Source: Hirschia baltica ATCC 49814 (GTDB taxonomy: Bacteria > Pseudomonadota > Alphaproteobacteria > Caulobacterales > Hyphomonadaceae). Taken from it: a stretch of 64,000 bases of DNA. Numbering within the stretch: the stretch's first letter is position 1; each line of letters opens with the position of its first letter. The notes beneath the pieces were generated by a model, which worked only from the letters and a program-made list of their open reading frames with translations, searched no databases and was not told the origin of the DNA. The stretch spans positions 1,612,001-1,676,000 of the forward strand of contig NC_012982.1 of NCBI RefSeq assembly GCF_000023785.1, read 5' to 3'. The position numbers and the translations under genes are program-made. This document shows, piece after piece, positions 1-7,598 of the stretch.

Positions 1-2
1 CT

Positions 3-737
3 GGGTTCAAGTCTGGTGCTTTTCAGGAAGAACCTGACGCTGCGACTGCTCGAAATGCTGTCGCTCCTGAGGAAGTCTTGAATTATGAATTGGGTGTAAA
101 ATCAGATTTTTTTGATGGGCGTGCGCGTGCAAATGTATCGATGTTTTATTCAGACTACTCTGACTTGCAAACCATTCAATCTGTTGATGATGCAACTCCT
201 AATTCAGGTGGTGCACGCGTTGTTGTAGATTCTGGAAATGCAACGATTCATGGTATTGAGACTGAGTTCCGGCTTTTAGCGACAGATAATATTGAACTCA
301 GCTTATTGTATACTTATCTGGATGCTACGTTTGATCAGTTTATTGAAACGAGTGAATTTCTTGCTGATGGAACTGAAGTCTTCGACGATTTAGCAGGCAA
401 TAGACTAAGTCGTACGCCGGAGCATGCAACTTCATTTTCTGCCGCTTATAACTCAGACCAGTTTAGTTGGGGGGCTTTCAAAATCGGTTTGGATGCAAAT
501 TATCAGAGCAAAATTTTCGATGATAATAGCAATAATGACTTGGAAGTACGTAAAGCTCGAACTCTTTTAGATGCATTTTTTACATATGAGCCAAATACCA
601 GTTTCTCCATTCAGGTTTGGGGACGAAACCTAACCGATGAAACATATCGAGTTCATCAAGTGGGCCTTGGTCCATCCCTGTTTGCTCAATATGGCGCACC
701 TCGGCAAATAGGTCTCACAGCCAGCTATACATACTGA
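3..737 (+). CDS. TonB-dependent receptor, C-terminal fragment (5' end outside window)
   Basis: The reading frame is open from the left edge to a TGA at 735-737, giving about 244 residues. This is the distal part of a TonB-dependent outer-membrane receptor beta-barrel. Alternating polar/hydrophobic strands are visible, with typical receptor phrases such as NYELGVKSDFFDGR and WGRNLTDETYR, and the protein ends in an aromatic residue (SYTY), as outer-membrane proteins usually do for assembly by BAM. The plug domain and TonB box are upstream of the window, so the substrate cannot be read. The gene lies just ahead of a 2-hydroxycarboxylate transporter on the same strand, so it may bring the same compound (or its iron complex) across the outer membrane; that is inference. 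Confidence 0.9.
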   Translation, partial: GFKSGAFQEEPDAATARNAVAPEEVLNYELGVKSDFFDGRARANVSMFYSDYSDLQTIQSVDDATPNSGGARVVVDSGNATIHGIETEFRLLATDNIELSLLYTYLDATFDQFIETSEFLADGTEVFDDLAGNRLSRTPEHATSFSAAYNSDQFSWGAFKIGLDANYQSKIFDDNSNNDLEVRKARTLLDAFFTYEPNTSFSIQVWGRNLTDETYRVHQVGLGPSLFAQYGAPRQIGLTASYTY

Positions 738-783
738 TTGGTATATCTGAATTTCGTGAATGAAAATGTGATTTAATTTAATT

Positions 784-821
784 GCGCTGGGCGATGTTCA
801 ATCGATTGAATAGCGCAGCGC
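784..821. promoter_or_regulatory. Nested inverted repeat between receptor and transporter genes
   Basis: A perfect 14-bp palindrome, TTCAATCGATTGAA (797-810), is enclosed by inverted arms GCGCTG (784-789) and CAGCGC (816-821). There is no T-run after it, so it does not look like an intrinsic terminator. It lies 15-50 bp ahead of the transporter start, where an operator or attenuator would act. Whether a protein binds here, for example the LysR regulator encoded at 2370, is unknown. Confidence 0.35.
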
Positions 822-836
822 AGTTAAAGAAATGAA

Positions 837-2210
837 TTGCCAGATACATTCTTGCTACAGCTGCGTCTTGTGGCCATGGCCTATAGATTTTTGAAACTTG
901 GGAATTACACTTTGACCGCTAGTATAAAGAAAATTGTAGAGTTTGAATTAGCTGGAATAGCTATCGTTCCTTTTGGAATAATGGCTATCTTAAGCGCTAT
1001 TTTTCTAATCTCTGGACATATTCAGGAAGCAGGTCTGCCTGGGGCGTTTGCCCTTATGTGGTCTGTCGGATTTGTTCTATATTCGATTGGTGAAAAATTA
1101 CCGATCTGGAAAGAGTATGCGGGAGGTGGACTCATTATGGCATTCCTTGGGAGTGCTGTGTTGGTACATTTTGGTGTTATACCGAAAGAAGAAAGCGAGT
1201 TTCTGACAGCATCGGTTATCGACAACCGCTTTTTGTATCTCCTGCTAGTTGGGTTGGTTGCGGGAACGATACTTTCAGTTGATCGCAAATCTTTGATGCG
1301 CTCTGTTGTCGGATTGGTGCCTGTAATATTTTTTGCAATTTCTGGTGCGGTTGTACTTGGCGTTCTTATCGGATGGTTTTTTCAAGTAGAGCCAGCACGA
1401 ATAGTGACCCATTATGTGCTTCCAATTATGGGGGGAGGTAATGGAGCAGGGGCGATACCAATGTCAGAAATTTACGCTGACGCTACTGGAGAAAATGGTG
1501 CAAAATATTATGGTTTTGCAATTTCTGTTTTAACCATTGCAAACATGGTCGCTATATTGATGGCATCTGTACTGAACAAAATCGGACAAGCATTTCCAGC
1601 TTGGACAGGAAACGGCAAATTAAGTGACGATGAAAATTTTCAAGAGTTAGCTCCCGCAACAGAAAACTCCGAACCAACCAAAGAAATGAGTACACTCAGT
1701 GCATTGTTTTTTACAGTGGCAATGTTGTTACTTGCGATGTTGTTATATTCTTTGTTTCCACAAGTTCACCTTTTTGCTTGGGCAGTTTTGATTTTTGTTT
1801 TCTTGAATGTCTCGGATTTACTGCCTAAGTCTCTGGTTTCCGCGTTGGCGCTAGTGAATGAATGGGGGATGAGAACATTCATTGTCTTGGTATTGGTTGC
1901 AGTTGGTTTGATGACAGACCTAAATGATCTTATTACTGCCTTTAGTATTCAAAATGTCGTTATTTCAGCAGCAATAGTTATAGGTGCCAGCCTTGGCGCA
2001 GGGCTAAGTGCAAGATTATTTAAGTTCTTCCCCATCGAAGCCGCGATCGCTGCAGGGCTGTGTATGGCTAACAGAGGTGGGAGTGGAGATCTAGAAGTGT
2101 TGGGTGCATCTAAAAGAATGGCTTTGTATCCATTTGCGCAAATTTCATCACGCATTGGAGGCGGGATAGTTCTATTTTTGGCCGGATATCTTTTTAGTAT
2201 TCTACTTTAG
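837..2210 (+). CDS. 2-hydroxycarboxylate transporter family (2HCT, CitS/MaeN-like) symporter
   Basis: A polytopic inner-membrane protein of 457 residues in the 2HCT family, whose members exchange or co-transport citrate, malate and related 2-hydroxycarboxylates with Na+ or H+. The two diagnostic reentrant-loop motifs are present: GGGNGAGAIPMSEIY near residues 199-213 and CMANRGGSGDLEVLG near 409-423. The latter is followed by KRMALYPFAQISSRIGG, whose first Arg aligns with the substrate-binding arginine of CitS as I recall it. About 11 hydrophobic segments are visible. The start is uncertain: TTG at 837 has only a weak AAAGA upstream, and ATG at 876 is also in frame and fits the family N-terminus. 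The actual substrate cannot be read; the adjacent LeuCD-like and hydroxyacid dehydrogenase genes suggest a branched or substituted hydroxydicarboxylate. Confidence 0.88.
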   Translation: MPDTFLLQLRLVAMAYRFLKLGNYTLTASIKKIVEFELAGIAIVPFGIMAILSAIFLISGHIQEAGLPGAFALMWSVGFVLYSIGEKLPIWKEYAGGGLIMAFLGSAVLVHFGVIPKEESEFLTASVIDNRFLYLLLVGLVAGTILSVDRKSLMRSVVGLVPVIFFAISGAVVLGVLIGWFFQVEPARIVTHYVLPIMGGGNGAGAIPMSEIYADATGENGAKYYGFAISVLTIANMVAILMASVLNKIGQAFPAWTGNGKLSDDENFQELAPATENSEPTKEMSTLSALFFTVAMLLLAMLLYSLFPQVHLFAWAVLIFVFLNVSDLLPKSLVSALALVNEWGMRTFIVLVLVAVGLMTDLNDLITAFSIQNVVISAAIVIGASLGAGLSARLFKFFPIEAAIAAGLCMANRGGSGDLEVLGASKRMALYPFAQISSRIGGGIVLFLAGYLFSILL

Positions 2211-2219
2211 AACAGTTTT

Positions 2220-2238
2220 ACGAGTTGGTACTCGTTTT
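2220..2238 (+). terminator. Possible weak terminator after the 2HCT gene
   Basis: ACGAGT (2220-2225) and ACTCGT (2230-2235) form a 6-bp perfect stem with a TGGT loop followed by a short T-run. The stem is short, so termination would be partial. It separates the transporter from the LysR gene. Confidence 0.35.
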
Positions 2239-2369
2239 AGGTAGGAAGTGTTCGGATAATCGGAAGTGCATCTAGTATGATTGGCTGCATTTCCTCTGAC
2301 TAAATCGCAACTAGTTATAGATCTTTATAGAGCATCATGTTTTTAGCCCTAGCATGCCAAGGAGGTTGA

Positions 2370-3248
2370 ATGAATTCAGAATGGTTGTTGGATTTTCTGG
2401 AGCTTACTGATGCAGGTAGCTTTTCTCGAGCGGCACAGCGCAGGTATATTACACAATCAGCCTTCAGTAGGCGTATTCGATCACTTGAAGAATGGGTCGG
2501 TACTTCTCTTGTAAATCGCGATACTCATACCATGAAATTGACGCCTTCTGGCGAGAGTTTCACAATTGTAGCTGAGCAGGTGATTAGGTCTCTTGAAGCA
2601 GGTCGCAATGAAGCATGTGCAATTGAACGTGCTTCAATTGAAACGGTTCACTTTGCTGCAACGCATGCTCTATCTTTGACGTTTTTTCCAACTTGGTTGC
2701 GGAAGTTAGAAAAGGATGAGCCAGCTTCGACTACTTTGAAACTTACTGCAGACCATATGTTAGCGTGTGAAAAACTTATGCAAGAAGGTAGGTCTCAATT
2801 TTTACTCTGCCATCATCATGAAAATTCTAATCTTCAATTGGGGCAAGGGTTTAAATCAGTAAAATTAGGTGAGGACATTTTATTGCCTGTCGTTTCTTTG
2901 AAATTGAAAGAAACTGTAGAACCCCGGAATTTGCCGCTGTTGAGCTTTTCTCCTGAATCTGGATTGGGAAAAATACTTTCGTGCGTCCTTGATGATAATA
3001 TCGACACACCTAGCAAACAGCCTGTTTTTACATCTCATTTGGCGAGTGTGTTGACATCAATGGCCAGACAGGGGCGAGGAATTGCTTGGACTGTCCTAAG
3101 TATTGTGGCTGATGATCTTGAAACTGGTTCGTTGGTTCGCGCATCTGACCAACAAATACCTGTCGAAATACGATTGTGGAGAGCTGCAGCTAGGCAATCG
3201 CCAGCGGCCGAAAGGCTATGGAGCAAGGTTTTAAAATCTTTGCAATAG
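2370..3248 (+). CDS. LysR-family transcriptional regulator
   Basis: A regulator of 292 residues with an N-terminal winged helix-turn-helix at about residues 5-63 (SFSRAAQRRYITQSAFSRRI) and a C-terminal ligand-binding domain. Its wording resembles the HypT/YjiE subgroup of LysR proteins (AFSRRIRSLE, a THALSLTFFP segment at the domain junction, GIAW near residue 230, PAAERLW near the C-terminus). The ATG at 2370 is supported by a strong AAGGAGGT ribosome-binding site 6-7 bases upstream. It sits between the transporter and the convergent dehydrogenase/leuDC operon and probably controls both; this is inferred from position. Residue identities do not reveal the ligand. Confidence 0.88.
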   Translation: MNSEWLLDFLELTDAGSFSRAAQRRYITQSAFSRRIRSLEEWVGTSLVNRDTHTMKLTPSGESFTIVAEQVIRSLEAGRNEACAIERASIETVHFAATHALSLTFFPTWLRKLEKDEPASTTLKLTADHMLACEKLMQEGRSQFLLCHHHENSNLQLGQGFKSVKLGEDILLPVVSLKLKETVEPRNLPLLSFSPESGLGKILSCVLDDNIDTPSKQPVFTSHLASVLTSMARQGRGIAWTVLSIVADDLETGSLVRASDQQIPVEIRLWRAAARQSPAAERLWSKVLKSLQ

Positions 3249-3289
3249 TAGAGACTATATTCAGTTTCTATTTTGAAACTGATAAATCC

Positions 3290-4293
3290 TTACAGTTTGC
3301 GTCCATCAACAATCACACATTGTTTGGGAGGTTTGCGATTTAATATGACATCAACTGCGCATTTAGCTGCGATCATATTGGTGCGTTGAAGGGCTTCTTC
3401 CGTCGACGCACCAGCATGTGGTGCTGCGATAACATTGTGAAGCGATAAAAGGGAGTTTGTTATAGCTTTTTTGGATGGGTCATTTTCACTTTCGTACACG
3501 TCCAAACCAGCACCTCTGATTTGATTATTTTCTAACGCGTGAAGCAATGCACTATCATCAACCAATCCACCTCGACCAGTATTTATTAATATTGCTGATG
3601 ATTTCATTTTTCCCAATGCTTCTGCATCAATCAAATGATGAGTTTCGCGTGTTAATGGGGCATGAATCGATATGTAATCAGACTCGCGTAAGATGGTATC
3701 AAGATCAGATTGCAATAAATTGTAATCCTCGATGTCTTGTGTCGTTAGCCTTGGTGAAGATACTAATATTTGTGCCTCAAAACCTTTGAGCCTTTGGGCA
3801 AGACTGCGACCTGTTCGTCCAAAACCAATAATCCCCACTTTTTTTTGGAAAAGCTCCGTTCCTACAAGTATGCCCCATTCACCTTTGATCATTGATTTTT
3901 GCGCTTCCTGAAATCTACGTCCAACAGAAATCATCATGCCGATGACTTGGTCGGCGACAGAGGCATCATTTCCACCTGCTGCAATGGTGACTACTTTTCC
4001 CAATTCTTTTGCAGCTATAGTATCCACTTTTTCATAACCTACACCGCGTCGCGATATAATAGCTAAATCAGGGAGGCCCTCGAGCACGTCTCTCGTAATG
4101 TGAACGTGACCAACAATCCAACCTCCGGCACCTTCAAGTAAACTGTGCAGATCTATTTTATCAAGTTGTGCTTCTGTTTTACCCACTGGTAGCTTCGGCA
4201 AAACTACCTCTATCTTGTGTGTCTGCAGATATTCTATTGCTGCTTTGTCGAAAAACTTTTGCGTGATGACGACCTTTTTTTGGGGGGGGTCAT
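3290..4293 (-). CDS. D-2-hydroxyacid dehydrogenase, reading frame broken by a homopolymer tract at codons 2-6
   Basis: The body encodes a D-isomer-specific 2-hydroxyacid dehydrogenase (SerA/hydroxypyruvate reductase type) that interconverts a 2-hydroxy and a 2-oxo acid with NAD(P). Visible features are the nucleotide-binding motif GIIGFGRTGRSLAQ, the Arg-containing INTGRGGLVDD segment, GAGLDVYESE and the catalytic-His segment APHAGAST. In the plain frame the only available start is TTG at 4201, which would remove the first beta-strand of the fold. The natural start is ATG at 4293, with AAGGA eight bases upstream and 20 bp after the leuD stop. From that ATG the frame runs through C8 then A7 and stops at 4234-4236. 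One extra base in that run, or a -1 slip on the A-run, joins it to the body and restores the expected N-terminus (KKVVITQKFFDKAAIEYL), about 334 residues. It may be a sequencing error, a phase-variable switch or slippage. Confidence 0.8.
4275..4289 (-). repeat. Homopolymer run (C8 then A7 on the coding strand) at the start of the dehydrogenase gene
   Basis: On the plus strand this is T7 followed by G8. On the coding strand ATG-A is followed by eight C and seven A. Runs of this length are prone to replication slippage and to sequencing error, and the A-run followed by G resembles a slippery site. It is exactly where the frame of the dehydrogenase gene is lost. Confidence 0.9.
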
Positions 4294-4313
4294 ATTAAAT
4301 TCCTTCGAGTGTT

Positions 4314-4919
4314 TCAGGTCAGCCAGCTAAATTTAGTAAGGTATTTTGCTTGAAAGGCATCAATTTCATGTTTTCGCTCAAGCGTCATATCTATGGCGTC
4401 TAACCCATTCAAAAGCATGTGTTTGCGTTTGTTGCTGATATCGAACTTGATCGTCGTATCTGGTGTTTCGATTGTCTGACTTTTCAAGTCTATTGTGAGT
4501 TGCCGACCTGAGTTTGCGCAATGCATCAATGTTTTCACATTGGCTTCGCTTATTTCGATAGCAAGCAAACCATTTCTAGCGCAATTGTCGAAGAATATGC
4601 CAGCAAATGATGAGGCGAAAATGGCCTTTATTCCAAATTGTTGTAGTCCCCAGACAGCGTGCTCTCTGCTTGATCCGCAGCCGAAATTTGGACCTGCAGC
4701 TATGAATTTAGAATTCAACCATTGCTTTTTGTTCAATATAAAATCTGGATTAATTTTCCCGAATTTGTCATGGCGCAAGTTATAGAAAACACCTTCAGCT
4801 AAACCTTCTCTGTCTATTCCTTTGAGAAAGGTTTTAGGCATAATGGTATCTGTATCAATATTTTGGGCAGGCATAGGAGCCACTATGCCTGTATGCTGGA
4901 GGAATGATTCAAAAGGCAT
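4314..4919 (-). CDS. LeuD-like small subunit of an aconitase-family hydro-lyase
   Basis: A protein of 201 residues, the usual length for the 3-isopropylmalate dehydratase small subunit, the swivel domain of a two-subunit aconitase-superfamily enzyme. The substrate-recognition motif GPNFGCGSSREHA (about residues 76-88) and the N-terminal NIDTDTIMPKTFL segment are present. Its ATG overlaps the last 11 bases of the leuC-like gene, implying translational coupling. Together the subunits would dehydrate and rehydrate a hydroxy-dicarboxylate and so move its hydroxyl group. Leucine biosynthesis is possible, but there is no leuA or leuB here. The neighbouring 2HCT transporter, LysR and hydroxyacid dehydrogenase point instead to a catabolic paralogue (citramalate, dimethylmalate or a similar substrate); this is inference. 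Confidence 0.87.
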   Translation of the reverse strand: MPFESFLQHTGIVAPMPAQNIDTDTIMPKTFLKGIDREGLAEGVFYNLRHDKFGKINPDFILNKKQWLNSKFIAAGPNFGCGSSREHAVWGLQQFGIKAIFASSFAGIFFDNCARNGLLAIEISEANVKTLMHCANSGRQLTIDLKSQTIETPDTTIKFDISNKRKHMLLNGLDAIDMTLERKHEIDAFQAKYLTKFSWLT

Positions 4920-6339
4920 GTGTAGGCTGCATATTTCTTACATCACATAGGTGACCTGAGATGGCGGCGGCGGCGACCATTTCAGGACTCATTAAATGTG
5001 TTCGGCTATCTACACCTTGTCTTCCTTCAAAATTTCTATTTGTACTGGGGGCACACCGTTTCCCGGGGGCAATGATGTCGTCATTCATTGCTAGACACAT
5101 TGAGCAGCCAGATTGTCGCCATTCAAATCCAGCATCAATAAAGATTTTATCTATGCCTTCTTGTTCGGCAATTTGTCGAACTTGGCTGGACCCAGGCACG
5201 ACCATTGCGCGTATTTGTGGGGCAATTTTCCTGCCTTTTAGAACATTGGCAGCAGCACGAAGGTCTTCAATTCGTGCATTCGTACAGGACCCGATAAAAG
5301 CAAAATCAATAGTAAGATCAGTCAACTTCGTGCCTGGCTTAAGCCCCATATATTTTAAGGCGCGTTCCATAGCTTTTTGGTTTGCCGGATCTTTACTTTT
5401 TTGCGGGTTAGGGATGAAACCCGTAATGGGGACAGCCTGATCTGGGCTAGTTCCCCAAGTAACCATTGGTTCGATGTTTCTAATGTTTATATCTATAGTT
5501 TTTTCGAATATCGCATCAGGTGAACTTTGAAGAGTTTGCCAATAAAGTATTGCCTCATCCATTTGCTCGTTTTGTGGCGCGCGAGTTTTACCTTTTAGGT
5601 ATTCATATACTTTATGATCTGGTGCTATTAATGCGACTCTTGCTCCGCACTCAACTGCCATGTTGCAGACGGTCATACGGCCTTCTATGGACATTTTCGT
5701 GATAGCAGGGCCTGTGAATTCGACAGCATAACCCCGCGCTCCGTCCGCTCCTATATTGCGGACTATAGACATGATAATATCTTTGGCGGATATTCCTGCT
5801 GGTGGCTCCCCACTTATGTTTATTTTCATGTTCAAAAGTTTTTGGTACGGCAGAGTTTGAGTTGCCAATAAGTGCTCAATATCAGACGTACCTATACCAA
5901 ACCCAATGGAACCGAAGGCTCCATATGTTGTCGTGTGGCTATCGCCTGCAGCAATAATTAGACCGGGTAAAACTAAACCAAGTTCTGGCATGACTACATG
6001 TTCAATACCCTGATTTTTATGATAAATATCAAATAACTCAATATTGAAGTCAGAGCAATTTTTTTCAAAATAAGACATTTGAATATTCTCTGATTGTAAA
6101 GAGGATGTCGTCGTTCTTTTAGGGTGGGTGGAGTTAACATGATCGATAACGGCGAGTGCTGCTTTAGGTCGATATACACTTCGGCTCGCGTTTCTTATTC
6201 CAGTGAAGGCCTGCGGGCTTGTGTATTCGTTCAGGACCGTACGATCAATATACAGTAAAATTTCCTGATCTGACGCTACTGGCTTACATACAGTGTGAAT
6301 ATCGATTAGTTTATCATATAATGTGCTTGGCAATGCCAT
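4909..6339 (-). CDS. LeuC-like large subunit of an aconitase-family hydro-lyase ([4Fe-4S])
   Basis: A protein of 476 residues matching the length and layout of the 3-isopropylmalate dehydratase large subunit. The three cluster-binding cysteines are visible: Cys352 in IGSCTNARIEDLR, and Cys412 and Cys415 in GCSMCLAMN. Also present are AAGDSHTTTYGAFG, VTWGTSPDQAVPITG and NRNFEGRQGVDSRTHL. Some stretches depart from ordinary LeuC: HVVMPELGLVLPGLIIAAGDSH where LeuC usually has a GPEQG...PG type sequence, and APSTNRNF where ASTSNRNF is common. This favours a paralogue with a different substrate. It is the first gene of a three-gene minus-strand operon (leuC-like, leuD-like, dehydrogenase). ATG at 6339 has only a weak ribosome-binding site. 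Confidence 0.87.
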   Translation of the reverse strand: MALPSTLYDKLIDIHTVCKPVASDQEILLYIDRTVLNEYTSPQAFTGIRNASRSVYRPKAALAVIDHVNSTHPKRTTTSSLQSENIQMSYFEKNCSDFNIELFDIYHKNQGIEHVVMPELGLVLPGLIIAAGDSHTTTYGAFGSIGFGIGTSDIEHLLATQTLPYQKLLNMKINISGEPPAGISAKDIIMSIVRNIGADGARGYAVEFTGPAITKMSIEGRMTVCNMAVECGARVALIAPDHKVYEYLKGKTRAPQNEQMDEAILYWQTLQSSPDAIFEKTIDINIRNIEPMVTWGTSPDQAVPITGFIPNPQKSKDPANQKAMERALKYMGLKPGTKLTDLTIDFAFIGSCTNARIEDLRAAANVLKGRKIAPQIRAMVVPGSSQVRQIAEQEGIDKIFIDAGFEWRQSGCSMCLAMNDDIIAPGKRCAPSTNRNFEGRQGVDSRTHLMSPEMVAAAAISGHLCDVRNMQPTHAF

Positions 6340-6751
6340 TTCAATCTCATTGAAGATATAATGTTACTGAGATGTTAGCAGCTGATATAAAGTAGTGGTT
6401 GTGAAAATTTTGCATCAATTAATGTTAAAACAGCTGCCGCAATTCTTTTCAACCCGACATTGTATACTAATCAAAATCAGACAAGGGTGATGGGATAATG
6501 TTTCAAGCGTAATATCAACGCTACGTTCATCTAATTAGTTTTTCACATTTCTTAATCAGAGTGGAAATCAGACGTACAATATGTTCACGAGTATAATGAT
6601 TTTTGGCGAGGTTCTAAAGCATCTATAGATGTAGGTTTTCATGTTTCCAACTTACCAAAACTGGTAAAGTCGAAAATGAGTGGTTTAATCTGACTATGTC
6701 TTGAAGATTTTATTGAGAGAGATCGAACTTGTCATATCTTTGGTGTGTGAC
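6340..6751. other. Intergenic region upstream of the leuC-like operon
   Basis: About 410 bases, AT-rich, without a convincing gene. It should carry the promoter of the minus-strand leuC-like operon and of tRNA-Ser. Two short palindromes stand out: ATCTATAGAT (6621-6630) and TTACCA/TGGTAA with a 4-base spacer (6652-6667). Both are nearer the tRNA than the operon, and I cannot assign a regulator. Confidence 0.4.
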
Positions 6752-6841
6752 TGGAGGAGAGGAAGGGATTCGAACCCTCGATACGATCTCTCGCATACTC
6801 CCTTAGCAGGGGAGCGCCTTCAGCCGCTCGGCCACCTCTCC
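6752..6841 (-). tRNA. tRNA-Ser (anticodon GCU)
   Basis: Read on the minus strand from 6841: a 7-bp acceptor stem (GGAGAGG pairing with CCTCTCC at 6756-6762), the D-arm sequence TGGCCGAGCGGCTGAAGG, an anticodon stem-loop CTCCCCTGCTAAGGGAG with anticodon GCT, a long class-II variable arm typical of serine tRNAs, and the T-arm GGTTCGAATCC. The 3' CCA appears to be encoded at 6752-6754. The GCU anticodon reads AGC/AGU serine codons. Confidence 0.97.
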
Positions 6842-6944
6842 TCGATCAAGAATACTCTCCTAGCGGGTTTTGCTAGGGGAGAGCAAGTAGGAATTCCAAC
6901 AATTTTGGTGGGATTATAGTTTTTTTTGAAATACGCGTGTTCTG

Positions 6945-7544
6945 TTAATTGTCATAGACTTCTAAATCCGTGAGGGAAACGGTGTATGCAGCTTCTGCCA
7001 AATCGGTGTAGGTGCTATCAATATGGACATAGCCTTCAATCCAGACGGCTTGTTGCAGGTCTTTTAGTTTTATCGGCTTGTCTGTTTTGACGTATATTGT
7101 CTGATTAGGCGGAGGCGGTGGTGCGTGCAAACAAGCACCATAATAAGGGACAAGTAGAAATTCCTTGATCTTGGCATTTTTTCCAAATTCAAATGGAACT
7201 GTATAACCGGGAATGCGGATTTTGTGACCGTCCAAAATTTTCACTGTATTGTGAGTACCAAATTGCATTGCAACGTCGTTTTCGCCGCCTTCAGTCACAT
7301 TAAACAACGATTGCATTTGATTTTGGATTTGTGCAGCAGTGCGCTCGGCTTCTCCGGGAGGTAAAAGATCATCCCAGCCGATTTCAAACGTTTCGTCTTT
7401 GTCTTTTGGTAAAACGTAAGCAAGCGGGTCTATTTCAGTTTGCTCTGCACTGGGTTCTGAATTTGAGGCCGATTGAGCAAAAGCTTGACCGCCAATTGAT
7501 AAACAAGAAGCAAGTGCAGCAACGAATAAATGATTAAAACGCAT
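6945..7544 (-). CDS. DUF3299 periplasmic protein of the zinc ABC cluster
   Basis: A protein of 199 residues with a Sec signal peptide (MRFNHLFVAALASCLSIGGQ, cleavage probably after AFA near residue 23), so it is exported. The DUF3299 hallmark PYYGACLHAPPPPPNQ is present near residues 132-147, with a conserved Cys/His pair that could bind metal. It follows the ABC permease on the same strand. The combination of ATPase, FtsX/MacB-type permease and DUF3299 protein recurs in zinc-responsive loci such as zrgABCDE of Vibrio cholerae as I recall it. The molecular function is unknown; periplasmic metal handling is the likely theme. Confidence 0.8.
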   Translation of the reverse strand: MRFNHLFVAALASCLSIGGQAFAQSASNSEPSAEQTEIDPLAYVLPKDKDETFEIGWDDLLPPGEAERTAAQIQNQMQSLFNVTEGGENDVAMQFGTHNTVKILDGHKIRIPGYTVPFEFGKNAKIKEFLLVPYYGACLHAPPPPPNQTIYVKTDKPIKLKDLQQAVWIEGYVHIDSTYTDLAEAAYTVSLTDLEVYDN

Positions 7545-7598
7545 TTGTGTACTTTCTACAATTAATGCTGATTAGGTAGCTGTTAAATATGTCATGAT

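Noticed and set aside
3290-4201. Taking the dehydrogenase as a complete 303-residue protein starting at TTG 4201
   Set aside because: That start has no ribosome-binding site and would delete the first strand of the fold, whereas the upstream sequence encodes the missing part in the same frame up to the homopolymer.
4961-5440. Plus-strand ORF of 159 residues opposite leuC
   Set aside because: It lies wholly inside the well-supported leuC-like gene on the other strand and shows no protein family features.
6621-6667. Two short palindromes near tRNA-Ser as possible operators or an attachment site
   Set aside because: They are short, not repeated elsewhere that I can see, and there is no integrase or mobile gene next to the tRNA, so an integrated element is not supported.
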